Of a stretch of 64,000 bases of DNA, positions 25,841 to 34,834 are shown one piece after another (the first letter of the stretch is position 1; the number at the start of each line of letters is the position of its first letter). The position numbers were made by a program, and so were the translations under genes. The stretch lies in assembly GCF_001590965.1 (NCBI RefSeq), contig NZ_BCTW01000012.1, forward strand, positions 1-64,000. The letters run 5' to 3'. Source of the stretch: Novosphingobium lentum NBRC 107847 (GTDB lineage Bacteria; Pseudomonadota; Alphaproteobacteria; Sphingomonadales; Sphingomonadaceae). The notes beneath the pieces were generated by a model. It saw only the letters and a program-made list of their open reading frames with translations, made no database searches and was not told the origin of the DNA.

Positions 25841-27211
25841 CTACTCCGCCGGCTCCGCCTGAAATCCTTGCCGCCGGCCTTTGAGCAAGCCGCCCAGCCG
25901 CGACAGCGCCGATGTCAGCAGCCCATGGCGCTGCATCCATGCGTGGTAATCGCGGTACTTGGCATCGGACGCCAGCAGGTGCTTTTCCTCGGTCCGGGCA
26001 CGCCAGTAATAGATCGCGCTGACGCAGCCGAGGAAGAACGTGTTGCGCACCGCATCCACGGTCGAGCCATTGGTGGCGAGGAACGGCAGCGTGAACAGCC
26101 ACCAGTACAGGTTCTTGGACACATACGCCGGGTGGCGGGTGAAGGCATACGGCCCGTTGGTCAGCACGCCGCGATAGGTGAGGTTGGAAAAACGCAGGCC
26201 GAACGCCACCGTCGCCCAGGCGTAGATCCCGGTCAGCCCGATCAGCGCCGCCGCCCACACCCACAACAGGCCGGGGTACGGCTGGAGCCAGTGCGACCAG
26301 TCGGCGGTCGCCTCCTGATAGGCGAGCGGGCGGCCCGCCTCCATCAGCTGGAACGGCGGATAGCAGGCCAGCGCGGCGACCCAGCCGGCGAGATAGGGGT
26401 TGGCCGTGCGGATCTGCGCGTCGAGCGGTTTCATCGTCAGCAGGTAGCCGACCATCGCGATCTGCACATCGACCACGAACATGAACTCGGTCGCGACATG
26501 CGCGATGCCCACCGGATCGCCCGCGAGCTGGCTCCAGTCGGCCGATACCACCGCGGCAAACCCGCCGGGCAGGATCGAGATCATGAATGCGCAGAAGAAG
26601 CCCTTGACCGTCCAGCCGCGCAAGTGGTGCCACACTTCGGCGCGGTCATACGGCTCGCGACCGATCAGCATCGCGCCGAAATGCCACGCCCCGTCGCGCG
26701 GGTTGACCAGCATGCGGTCGAGCCACAGCACGTACGGCACCGAGCCCAGGAACAGCAGCGGCGCGGCCAGCCCAAGCAGGTCCATCGCGAACAGATATTG
26801 CCCGCGCCAGTACCAGCGCCCCAGGCAGTAGGCGAGGCCGATCAGCGTCCATGTCGCCCACAGGCCCGCCAGCTTGGTGGTGGAAATATCGGTGATCGAC
26901 GACAGGCTGCGCGGCGCGGACCAGTCGATCCCGGTCGAGGCGCGGCGGTGGACCTTGTCGACCAGCAGCGACCACGCCACCATCGGGATGCCCGAGGCGA
27001 GCACGGCGGCCAGCGCGGCGTTGGGCCCGGACATCGGCACATGCGGCCCCGGCAGCGCGAACAGATCGGCGATCCCGCCCCACAGGCGACACACCGTGAT
27101 CCACGCCAGCAGCCCCGCCAGTCCGCACAGCCCGACGCCCGCCGACACATCGCTGGTCGGGCGCGCGGCGATCGCGGGCAGTGCGCCGTCGATGTCGGAA
27201 CCTGCGGTCAT
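25841..27211 (-). CDS. Multi-pass membrane protein with ICMT-like methyltransferase domain
   Basis: Integral membrane protein of 456 residues with at least eight hydrophobic segments. The C-terminal part carries the isoprenylcysteine carboxyl methyltransferase/phospholipid methyltransferase pattern: GPYAFTRHPAYVSKNLYWW followed by EEKHLLASDAKYRDYHAWM. ICMT-like bacterial proteins are normally near 200 residues, so about 300 N-terminal residues of membrane helices are extra. The substrate is unknown; a lipid or quinone-like molecule is plausible. It starts 74 bases after the bamB stop. Confidence 0.75.
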   Translation of the reverse strand: MTAGSDIDGALPAIAARPTSDVSAGVGLCGLAGLLAWITVCRLWGGIADLFALPGPHVPMSGPNAALAAVLASGIPMVAWSLLVDKVHRRASTGIDWSAPRSLSSITDISTTKLAGLWATWTLIGLAYCLGRWYWRGQYLFAMDLLGLAAPLLFLGSVPYVLWLDRMLVNPRDGAWHFGAMLIGREPYDRAEVWHHLRGWTVKGFFCAFMISILPGGFAAVVSADWSQLAGDPVGIAHVATEFMFVVDVQIAMVGYLLTMKPLDAQIRTANPYLAGWVAALACYPPFQLMEAGRPLAYQEATADWSHWLQPYPGLLWVWAAALIGLTGIYAWATVAFGLRFSNLTYRGVLTNGPYAFTRHPAYVSKNLYWWLFTLPFLATNGSTVDAVRNTFFLGCVSAIYYWRARTEEKHLLASDAKYRDYHAWMQRHGLLTSALSRLGGLLKGRRQGFQAEPAE

Positions 27212-27285
27212 GCCTTACGCCCTATAGCGCAAGGGTGAGCAAACCGTGAAGAAGGGTTAACGCAGCCCCAAATCAGCGGCCCGGA

Positions 27286-28629
27286 TCAGCGAAATGCGGT
27301 GATCTTGCCGCCGTCGTCGAGCACGTACAGCGTGCTGTTGGCCACGACCGGTGCCAGCGTGATCGGCTTGCCCAGCTTCGCCAGCGGCGTCGCCGAACCG
27401 TCGGCAGCCGAAACCGCCATCAGCTCGCCGCGCGAACTGGCGACGATCAGGCGATTGCCTGCCAGCACCGGGCCGGTCCAGAACACCGGGCTCGTCTTCT
27501 TCTTGACGTTGCCATAGTGCTTCATCTGCGTCAGCCAGCGCACTTTGCCGCTGGCCTTGGCGATGCACAGCAGCTTGGCCTCGTCGGTCAGCGTGAAGAT
27601 CCAGTCGCCCGCGACCGCCGGGGTCGAGATGCCCGCCAGGCTCAGTTCCCAGATGCGCTGGCCGGTGACGAGTTCATAGGCCGCCATGCGCCCGCCCTGC
27701 CCCAGCGCATAGACCTTGCCGTTCTCGATGATCGGATCGGCGTCGATGTCGGTCAGCGTCGAAACACTGGTGGCGATGCTGGTGCGCGACAGGGCGTCGG
27801 ACCACAGCTGGCGGCCGTTCTCGTAACGATAGGCGACCAGTTCGCCCGAGCTGTAGCCCGCGATCACGGTGCCTTGCGCGGCGGCGGGCGCGGCGACGCC
27901 GAACACCCCGGTCTGTCCGGTCGAGCCGGATTCGTTCCACAGTCCCGCGCCGTCGGCCACGTTGAGCGCGAAGATCTGGTTGTCCTGCGTCATCACATAG
28001 ACCGCGTCGAACGCCACGGTGGGCGATCCGCGCAGCGGACCCGCCGGCTTGACCTTCCAGATCTGCTTGCCATCGGCGGCATCGAGCGCGGCGACTTCGC
28101 CCAGCCCGGTGTCGACGAACACGCGGTTGTCGGCAAAGCTGACCCCGCCGCCGAACAGCGAACCGCTGTTCTTCTTGCCCTTGAGGCTGACCTTCCAGTT
28201 CTGGCGGCCGGTGTCGGCGTCGAACGCGTGGACCATGCCGGCGGTATCGTAGACGAACAGCTGCCCGCCGCCGATCACCGGCGCGGCGGCGAGCCGTTCG
28301 CGCGGGGACGATCCGGCGACCGACGCGGTCCAGATCTTGTGCGGCGCATCGCCGAGCGCGAGGTGGCCGTAGCTCTTGCTGGCCGCGCCGCCGGGCTCCG
28401 CCCATTCGGTGTTGACCACCGGCGGCGGCAGCACGACCGCGACGGCTGACATCTCGGTATCGACCTTGGTCCCGGCCTCGATGCGCGACAGCACCGGCAC
28501 GCGTTCGCCCGTGGTGGGCGTGGTCTTGACCTTGCCCTTGCCGCCGATCACCCCGCAGCCACCAAGCGCAAGGGCCATGACCAGGCAGGAAGCCACGCCG
28601 ATGCGGCGGAAGGATGCGGAACGGCTCAT
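27286..28629 (-). CDS. bamB: Outer membrane assembly lipoprotein BamB
   Basis: PQQ-like beta-propeller lipoprotein of 447 residues, part of the BAM complex that folds outer membrane proteins. The lipobox LALGGC is near residues 20-25. Repeated blades are visible, for example MVHAFDADTGRQNWKV, EVAALDAADGKQIWKV and RMAAYELVTGQRIWEL. CAGGGA lies eight bases before the ATG. It follows a yfgM-like gene, as in other proteobacteria, but der, the usual next gene, is absent. Unusual tandem repeats lie just upstream at 28643-28702. Confidence 0.92.
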   Translation of the reverse strand: MSRSASFRRIGVASCLVMALALGGCGVIGGKGKVKTTPTTGERVPVLSRIEAGTKVDTEMSAVAVVLPPPVVNTEWAEPGGAASKSYGHLALGDAPHKIWTASVAGSSPRERLAAAPVIGGGQLFVYDTAGMVHAFDADTGRQNWKVSLKGKKNSGSLFGGGVSFADNRVFVDTGLGEVAALDAADGKQIWKVKPAGPLRGSPTVAFDAVYVMTQDNQIFALNVADGAGLWNESGSTGQTGVFGVAAPAAAQGTVIAGYSSGELVAYRYENGRQLWSDALSRTSIATSVSTLTDIDADPIIENGKVYALGQGGRMAAYELVTGQRIWELSLAGISTPAVAGDWIFTLTDEAKLLCIAKASGKVRWLTQMKHYGNVKKKTSPVFWTGPVLAGNRLIVASSRGELMAVSAADGSATPLAKLGKPITLAPVVANSTLYVLDDGGKITAFR

Positions 28630-28642
28630 CACGAAATTCCCT

Positions 28643-28702
28643 GTAATCTTTTCGAGGCGTAATCTTTTCGAGGCGCTAATCTTGTTCAAGGCGTTAATCT
28701 TG
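28643..28702. repeat. Progressive tandem repeat upstream of bamB
   Basis: Four copies of AATCTT (at 28645, 28661, 28678 and 28696) occur with spacings of 16, 17 and 18 bases. Three of the intervals carry related tails (TTCGAGGCG, TTCGAGGCGC, GTTCAAGGCG). On the bamB strand the unit reads roughly AAGATTA-CGCC-TCGAA. The array fills most of the 110 bp between yfgM and bamB, ending 14 bases from the start codon. Confidence 0.85.
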
Positions 28703-28739
28703 CCGATGCTGGAAGCAAAGCGGTGTGCGGCACGCGGGC

Positions 28740-29528
28740 TTACTGGCCGCCGGCGGCAGGGGCCGCAGCAGCAGCGGCGGGCGCGACACCGACGACCTTG
28801 TTGGGGTCCTCGATCGAATCGACGCCGAGCAGCCCGGCGAGCTGCTGCACCCGGCGGCGGATGCTTTCGGGCACGCCCTTGTCCTTGACGATCGAGCCGA
28901 ACAGCGGCCCGGCCAGATCGTTGCGGCCCTGCTTCATGTAGGCGACGCCGACCATCTCGCCCGCGCTGCCGAACCACGGATTGCCCGGCTGGGCCATCGG
29001 CTTCAGCCGCGCGATAACCTGGTCGGGCGGCAACTGGTCGAACCGCGTGGCAATCTCGCGGATCGTGGCGAGATCACGATAAGGCTGCGGCACCGAGCCG
29101 TCGGCGGCCACGGCGGCAAAGCCCTTGGCCGCAACGTCCGGCTTTTTCTGCTCCAGCGCGATCGCCGCCTGCATCATCCGCGTCGCGGCGGCGTAGCTTT
29201 CGCCACCATCCTTCGCCAGCGGTTCCAGCGTCTTGCCGGCGGTTTCGAGCCGCCCGGCCTCGACCTGGTCCAGCCCTTGGGTGAACTGTTCGCCATGCGT
29301 GCCGGCCACGCTGTCGCGGTGGTTCTGCCACCACAGGAACCCGGCCAGCGCAAGCAGCCCGGCCACGATCGCCGCGCCCACCGGCTTGCCGTAATTGCGC
29401 AGCGCGGTGGCCAGCTGGTCTTCGCGCAGCGCATCGTCCACCTCGCGCAGGAACACGTCCTGTTGCGCGCCCTGCTGGACGGCGAACTTGCTGGGGGTGC
29501 TGTCGGGAGCAGAGGGTCGAAGGGCCAA
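28740..29528 (-). CDS. YfgM-like tetratricopeptide protein
   Basis: Single-span inner membrane protein of 262 residues. A cytoplasmic N terminus (FLREVDDALREDQLATALRN) is followed by one helix (GAAIVAGLLALAGFLWW) and a periplasmic TPR-like domain. YfgM of E. coli works with PpiD and SecYEG in handling secreted proteins. The TTG at 29528 is used because a stop lies three codons upstream; a GTG at the FLREVD region is the alternative. Its place before bamB is conserved. The tail is Ala/Pro-rich. Confidence 0.85.
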   Translation of the reverse strand: MALRPSAPDSTPSKFAVQQGAQQDVFLREVDDALREDQLATALRNYGKPVGAAIVAGLLALAGFLWWQNHRDSVAGTHGEQFTQGLDQVEAGRLETAGKTLEPLAKDGGESYAAATRMMQAAIALEQKKPDVAAKGFAAVAADGSVPQPYRDLATIREIATRFDQLPPDQVIARLKPMAQPGNPWFGSAGEMVGVAYMKQGRNDLAGPLFGSIVKDKGVPESIRRRVQQLAGLLGVDSIEDPNKVVGVAPAAAAAAPAAGGQ

Positions 29529-29689
29529 CGATTACGCTTTCAGGAATGACTGGCGGGACGATTGCCAGCAAGGCTTATGGTTGGCGGGGGTGTTTAACGG
29601 ATGGGTCCGCCTTTTCAACGGGAATGATTCCGGGGCTGGCTTGTGGCGCGTCCGGCGTGAACCCCGGGTGAAGGCGCGCCGGCCGGCGT

Positions 29690-30880
29690 TCAGGGGAACG
29701 CAGCCTGCCCCATCGCGGCGGCATAGACCTGGCCATAGTGGCGCGCCATCGCCGCCAGATCGAATTCGGCGCGCGCCCGCAGCTGGTTGGCGGCGCCGAT
29801 CCGCGCGCGCAAATCCGCGTCGGCGGCAAGGTCGGCCAGCGCCGCGCCCAGCGCCGCGTCATCGCCCGGCGGCGTGATGTAACGCCGGTTTTCGGGCGCG
29901 ACCATCTCGGTCACGTCGCCAACTGCCGGGCTGGCGACGGCCAGCCCCGCCGCCATCGCCTCGATCACCGAAAGCGGGGCCTGCTCGCTGTCCGACGACA
30001 GCGCGAACAGATCGAACAGGCCGATGATCTTCGCCGGATCGGCGACGAACCCCGCCAGATGCACGCGGTGCCCGATCTCCAGCCGCACCGCCTCGGCCAG
30101 GATCGCCTCGCGCTCTGGCCCTTCGCCCACGATCACCAAGTGCCAGTGCGGCGGCAAATGCTCGAAAGCGCGCACCAGCCGCGTCAGGTTCTTGACCGGG
30201 CGCAGGCCGGCCAGCGTGCCGACCCAGCTTTCGCCCTTGCGCTTGATCACGCGCGGCAGGGCATCGGCGCGCGCCTTTGTGCCATAGGCGGCGGTATCGA
30301 TGCCGTTGGGTATGCGCTGGACGCGCGCCTTGGGCTGCTGCCACGCGCCATACGCCACCTGCTCGAGCGCGCGCGACGGCACCACCAGCGCGGCGGCCCG
30401 CGCCAGCGCGATGCGGCGAAACCAGTTGCGGCGGCGCTTCAGCTTCACCGCCTCGTCCGCATTGAAGCCGTCTTCATGGTGGACCAGCGGCGCCAGCTTC
30501 ATCTGCGGGCCGAACAGGCTGTGCGCCATCACCGCGTCCATCGCGCCCCAGTTGTAGGTCAGGATCAGGTCGAACCCGCGCATAGCCCGCGCCATCGCCT
30601 TCATCCGCCCGATGCCGAACCGCCCGGCCAGCGGGGGGAAATAGCGCGGGTATTCGACGCGGATGGCCTTGTCGATGTCGCGACCTGCGCTCAGCGCGCC
30701 GTCTTCCGAGCTGACGATCGAGTGCATCACGCTGTTGCCGAAGGCATTGATCAGCGCGACCGAGCGGCGCTCCTTGCCGCCGGCATGGAACGTCGAATGC
30801 AGGTGCAGCACGCGCAGCGGTGCGCCGGACGGGCGCAGGGGATCGTGTCCCGTGGCGCGATTCCCGGACGACGCCGTCAT
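29690..30880 (-). CDS. Glycosyltransferase family 4 protein
   Basis: GT-B fold glycosyltransferase of 396 residues. The N-terminal acceptor domain starts LRVLHLHSTFHAGGKERRSV. The C-terminal nucleotide-sugar domain has PNGIDTAAY, VGTLAGLRPVKN, LVIVGEGPEREAIL and SVIEAMAAGLAVASPAVGDV, which is the E-x7-E-like region of GT4 enzymes. Sugar and acceptor are unknown; an envelope polysaccharide is likely. The ATG at 30880 overlaps the preceding hydrolase stop (ATGA). About 160 bp without a gene separate it from yfgM. Confidence 0.9.
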   Translation of the reverse strand: MTASSGNRATGHDPLRPSGAPLRVLHLHSTFHAGGKERRSVALINAFGNSVMHSIVSSEDGALSAGRDIDKAIRVEYPRYFPPLAGRFGIGRMKAMARAMRGFDLILTYNWGAMDAVMAHSLFGPQMKLAPLVHHEDGFNADEAVKLKRRRNWFRRIALARAAALVVPSRALEQVAYGAWQQPKARVQRIPNGIDTAAYGTKARADALPRVIKRKGESWVGTLAGLRPVKNLTRLVRAFEHLPPHWHLVIVGEGPEREAILAEAVRLEIGHRVHLAGFVADPAKIIGLFDLFALSSDSEQAPLSVIEAMAAGLAVASPAVGDVTEMVAPENRRYITPPGDDAALGAALADLAADADLRARIGAANQLRARAEFDLAAMARHYGQVYAAAMGQAAFP

Positions 30881-31767
30881 GCGATGCGCGACAGCAGCCG
30901 TTCGATCGCGGCAACGGCCTGGGGTTCGTCGAGCGTGGGCGCGTGGCCGGTGCCGGCGATCGTGACGAGTTCCATGCCCGGCGCGCGCGCGATCATCCGC
31001 GCGGCGACATCGACGGACAGGATATCCGAGTTTTCCCCGCGCAGCACCAGCAGCGGGCTGGCCGCCAGCGCATCGAACAGCGGCCACATGTCCGGTCCCG
31101 GCTCGCCGTTGCTCGCGGCGAACGGCTCGGCGATCTTCATGTCGTAATCGAAGGCGATGCGCCCGCCGGTGCCCAGCACCATCAGCCGCTTGGCATAGCG
31201 CAGCCAGTCGGCGATCTGGAAATGCGGGTAAACGTCGGCCTGGCTTTCCTGCAGCGCGCGCGCGGCGTGCATCCACGTCTCGAAATTGCGGCCCTGCCCG
31301 ACGTAGTCGCGGATCCGCGCGATACCCTTGGGATCGAGTTCGGGCCCGATATCGTTGATCACCGCACCCGCGATGTTGACGCCGGGACGCACCGCCAGCA
31401 GCATCGTCATCAGCCCGCCCAGCGAGGTGCCGATCGCCACGAAGCGGTCGATCGCCTGGTCTTCGAGCAGCGCGGCAATGTCATCGACATATTGCAGCGG
31501 ATTGTAGCTCATCGGATCGCGCGCATAGTCGCTGTCGCCGCGCCCGCGCATTTCGGGGCACAACACGCGCCATCCACCCCCGGCAGACCCGGCCAGATGC
31601 GCTGCCAGCTCTTCGAAATCGCGGGCGTTGCGGGTCAGTCCCGGCAGGCAGATCACCGGCGGGCGCGCAGCATCGCCGGTTCCGGCCCCGCTTTGTCCAG
31701 CATAGTCGCGATAATGCAGGCGCAGCCCGTCGCGGCTTGACCAGCTGCGATCCTCGAAATCTGCCAT
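30877..31767 (-). CDS. Alpha/beta-fold hydrolase
   Basis: Serine hydrolase of 296 residues with the nucleophile elbow GTSLGG (Ser115), an oxyanion region LPGLTRNARDF near residue 41, an acid in GENSDILS and the catalytic His in GTGHAP close to the C terminus. There is no signal peptide. Substrate unknown. It is coupled to the glycosyltransferase by ATGA overlap and divergent from selO across 100 bp. Confidence 0.88.
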   Translation of the reverse strand: MADFEDRSWSSRDGLRLHYRDYAGQSGAGTGDAARPPVICLPGLTRNARDFEELAAHLAGSAGGGWRVLCPEMRGRGDSDYARDPMSYNPLQYVDDIAALLEDQAIDRFVAIGTSLGGLMTMLLAVRPGVNIAGAVINDIGPELDPKGIARIRDYVGQGRNFETWMHAARALQESQADVYPHFQIADWLRYAKRLMVLGTGGRIAFDYDMKIAEPFAASNGEPGPDMWPLFDALAASPLLVLRGENSDILSVDVAARMIARAPGMELVTIAGTGHAPTLDEPQAVAAIERLLSRIA

Positions 31768-31867
31768 CGTGAAAAATCAGCCCTTCAACGCGCAAGCCGG
31801 TCCGTAAGGTTGTCCGGCATTCGAGACCCGGCTTGCTTGATCGGCCGCCAGTGCCCACTATCGCCCG

Positions 31868-33280
31868 ATGCCGTTCTCTTCGCAAGTCGCAACCTATCGC
31901 CCCGCCCCCGGCATCCTGTCCCTTTCGGACTGGATCGGCGATCCGGTGCGCGCCGCCGACTTCCCGCAAGCCACCTTGCGCTTCCGCAATTATCGCGCGG
32001 CGGCGCAAGTCGGGCTGGATACGCTGGACGATGCGCAATGGACCACGCATTTCGCGCGGTTCGAGGCCCTGCCCCGCAACCTGCCGCAACCGCTGGCGCT
32101 GCGCTATCACGGCCACCAGTTCCGCCACTACAATCCCGATCTGGGCGACGGGCGCGGCTTCCTGTTTGCGCAACTGCGCGATGGCGAGGACCGCCAGCTC
32201 GATCTCGGCACCAAGGGTTCGGGCCAGACGCCGTGGAGCCGGCAGGGCGACGGGCGGCTGACGCTGAAAGGCGCGGTGCGCGAGATCCTCGCCACCGAGA
32301 TGCTCGAGGCGCTGGGCGTCGACACCAGCCGTACGTTCTCGGTGATCGAGACGGGCGAGGAACTATGGCGCGGCGACGAGCCTTCGCCCACCCGGTCGGC
32401 CGTGCTGGTGCGGCTCAGTCACGGCCACGTGCGGTTCGGCACCTTTCAGCGCCTCGCGCAGATCGACGCGGACCACGAGATGCGCCAGTTGGTCGACTAC
32501 TGCCTTGCGACCTTCCCCGGCCCGGATCGCGCGGAGGCGGCGGGCAACCCGGCGGCCTTGCTGCTCAACCAGGTCATTGAACGCATGGCCGATCTGGCCG
32601 CCAGCTACATGGTCGCCGGCTTCGTCCACGGCGTGCTCAACACCGACAACATGAACGTGTCGGGCGAAAGTTTCGACTATGGCCCGTGGCGCTGGCTGCC
32701 GATGTGGGACCCAAGCTTCACCGCCGCCTATTTCGACCATTCAGGGCTGTACGCCTATGGCCGCCAGCCCGAGGCAATCCACTGGAACTGCGGGCAGCTG
32801 GCGGTCGCGTTGCGCACGCTGAGCGAGGCGCCGCCGCTGGTCGCCGCGCTGGAACGGTTCCCCGAGCTCTATCGCCGGGCGATGACGCGGCGATGGTGCT
32901 GGCGGCTGGGCGTGGAACCGCGCGGGCTGGACGAGGACGGCGCGCTGATCGCGGTGTGCGAGGTCGCCATGCGCGAAAGCGGCACCGGCCCCGACGCGTT
33001 CTTCTTCGCGCATCGCGGCGGACGCAGGGCGAGCGGCCCGCTGGCAGAGGCGCTGGCGCCTTATGTCGCCGTGGCCGACAGCCATCCCTACTGGTCCGAC
33101 CCCGCCGCCCAGTCGATGCTGCTCGACGAGGTCGAGGCGATCTGGTCGGCGATCGACACCGCCGACGACTGGGCGCCGCTCCACGCCAAAGTCGCTGCGC
33201 TGCGGCGCATGGGCGGGGCGCTGTCGCCTGCGCCTGTTCCTGAAGGCCATGTTGCAAAATCGAAAGGATTGCGCATTTAA
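31868..33280 (+). CDS. selO: SelO/YdiU-family protein adenylyltransferase
   Basis: Pseudokinase-fold enzyme of 470 residues that transfers AMP to protein hydroxyl groups; family members respond to oxidative stress. Recognisable motifs are LRYHGHQFRHYNPDLGDGRG (nucleotide loop), DLGTKGSGQTPWSRQGDG, RLSHGHVRFGTF, HGVLNTDNMNVSGE and DYGPWRWLP, giving the metal-binding Asn and Asp. The C terminus ends KSKGLRI, without the Cys or Sec seen near the end of some homologues. Predicted to be cytoplasmic. Confidence 0.93.
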   Translation: MPFSSQVATYRPAPGILSLSDWIGDPVRAADFPQATLRFRNYRAAAQVGLDTLDDAQWTTHFARFEALPRNLPQPLALRYHGHQFRHYNPDLGDGRGFLFAQLRDGEDRQLDLGTKGSGQTPWSRQGDGRLTLKGAVREILATEMLEALGVDTSRTFSVIETGEELWRGDEPSPTRSAVLVRLSHGHVRFGTFQRLAQIDADHEMRQLVDYCLATFPGPDRAEAAGNPAALLLNQVIERMADLAASYMVAGFVHGVLNTDNMNVSGESFDYGPWRWLPMWDPSFTAAYFDHSGLYAYGRQPEAIHWNCGQLAVALRTLSEAPPLVAALERFPELYRRAMTRRWCWRLGVEPRGLDEDGALIAVCEVAMRESGTGPDAFFFAHRGGRRASGPLAEALAPYVAVADSHPYWSDPAAQSMLLDEVEAIWSAIDTADDWAPLHAKVAALRRMGGALSPAPVPEGHVAKSKGLRI

Positions 33281-33391
33281 TATTGCGCCGGTCACACACC
33301 CTGTTTGTTTAACCACTTAATATGGTTATGGCTTGGTTTCGGGAGACCGTCGGGCACGCCCCGCTATGCTGAAAGGACGGGCAACACACTC

Positions 33392-34807
33392 GTGGCCGCC
33401 GAAGATCTAGTTTCATTCGAACCTGCAACGGGCGTCGAAGTGTGGCGTGGCAGGGTCGGCGATGTCGACGAGATCGTGTCGCGCGCGCGTCGGGCCTGGC
33501 CCGCCTGGGCCGCGCTGCCGCTCGCCACGCGGATCGAAATGGTCCGCCGTTTCGCCAACGAAGTGCGCAAGGACGCCGAAAAGCTGGCGGAAATGATCGC
33601 GCGCGAAACCGGCAAGCCGATGTGGGAAGCGCGCACCGAAGTCGAAAGCGTGGTCAACAAGGTCGAGATCTCGATCCGCGCCTATGCCGAACGCACCGCG
33701 CAGCGCAAGCTCGACAGCGCGATTCAGGGTACCGCCGCCCTGCGCCACAAGCCGCACGGCGTAATGGCCGTGCTGGGGCCCTACAATTTCCCCGCACACC
33801 TGCCCAACGGCCACATCGTGCCAGCACTGATCGCGGGCAACGTGATCGTGTTCAAGCCCTCGGAAAAGACCCCCGCCACCGGCGAGATGCTGGCACAGTG
33901 CTTCCACCGCGCGGGCATTTCCGCCGCAGTGGTGCAAGTGCTGTTCGGCGGGCCCGAACAGGGCCAGGAGCTGGTCGCGCACGATGGCATCGATGGCGTG
34001 CTGTTTACCGGATCGGCGCATGCCGGCATCGCCATCAACCGCAAGCTGGCGTCCAACCCGGGCAAAGTCGTCGCGCTCGAAATGGGCGGCAACAACCCGA
34101 TCGTGGTGTGGGACACGCCCAAGCTGGCCGACGCAGCGGTCATCGTCGTGCAATCGGCGTTCACGTCTGCCGGGCAGCGGTGCAGCGCGGCGCGGCGGCT
34201 GATCGTCAAGGATTCGCTGTACGATCCGCTGATTACCGAGGTGAAGCGGCTGGCCGACCGGATCATCGTGGGCGCACCGTTCGACAATCCGCCGCCGTTC
34301 ATGGGCCCGGTGATCGACAACCGCACCGCCGACGGGCTGACCGAAAGCTTCGTGTACCTGCTGTCCAACGGCGGCAAGGTGATCAAGCACATGGTCCGCC
34401 TGCGCGACGACCTGCCGTTCCTGTCGCCCGCGATCATCGACGTGACCGCGATGGAAGACCGCCCCGACGTGGAACTGTTCGGCCCGCTGCTGCAGGTGAT
34501 TCGGGTCGATGATTTCGACGCCGCCATCGCCGAGGCGAACGCCACGCGGTTCGGCTTGTCCGCCTCGCTGGTGGGCGGCACGCCGCAGGACTACAACCGG
34601 TTCTGGGCGAACATCCGCGCCGGCATCGTCAACTGGAACCGGCCGACCAACGGCGCCTCGTCCGCCGCGCCGTTCGGCGGGGTCGGGCTGTCAGGCAACC
34701 ACCGCCCCTCGGCATACTACGCCGCCGATTATTGCGCCTACCCGGTTGCCTCGACCGAAGTCGACCAGCCGCGCGCCAGCATCGGCGTGGGCCTCAAGGA
34801 CGATTGA
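33392..34807 (+). CDS. astD: Succinylglutamate-semialdehyde dehydrogenase
   Basis: NAD-dependent aldehyde dehydrogenase of 471 residues, best matching AstD, the fourth step of arginine succinyltransferase catabolism. Catalytic Cys lies in SAGQRCSAARR and the general base in LEMGGNNPIVVWD. PYNFPAHLPNGHIVPALIAG and FKPSEKTP are dinucleotide-fold signatures. The GTG at 33392 gives the family's N terminus, with AAAGGA 14 bases upstream. No astA, astB or astE is nearby, so the pathway, if complete, is scattered. Confidence 0.88.
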   Translation: MAAEDLVSFEPATGVEVWRGRVGDVDEIVSRARRAWPAWAALPLATRIEMVRRFANEVRKDAEKLAEMIARETGKPMWEARTEVESVVNKVEISIRAYAERTAQRKLDSAIQGTAALRHKPHGVMAVLGPYNFPAHLPNGHIVPALIAGNVIVFKPSEKTPATGEMLAQCFHRAGISAAVVQVLFGGPEQGQELVAHDGIDGVLFTGSAHAGIAINRKLASNPGKVVALEMGGNNPIVVWDTPKLADAAVIVVQSAFTSAGQRCSAARRLIVKDSLYDPLITEVKRLADRIIVGAPFDNPPPFMGPVIDNRTADGLTESFVYLLSNGGKVIKHMVRLRDDLPFLSPAIIDVTAMEDRPDVELFGPLLQVIRVDDFDAAIAEANATRFGLSASLVGGTPQDYNRFWANIRAGIVNWNRPTNGASSAAPFGGVGLSGNHRPSAYYAADYCAYPVASTEVDQPRASIGVGLKDD

Positions 34808-34834
34808 GGCAGGCCCACAGGCTGTCCGGCAGAA

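Noticed and set aside
33305..33391. An N-terminal extension of AstD from a TTG at 33305
   Set aside because: The 29 extra residues include a Trp/Leu-rich stretch from the AT-richer gap and have no counterpart in the family; the GTG at 33392 matches the usual start.
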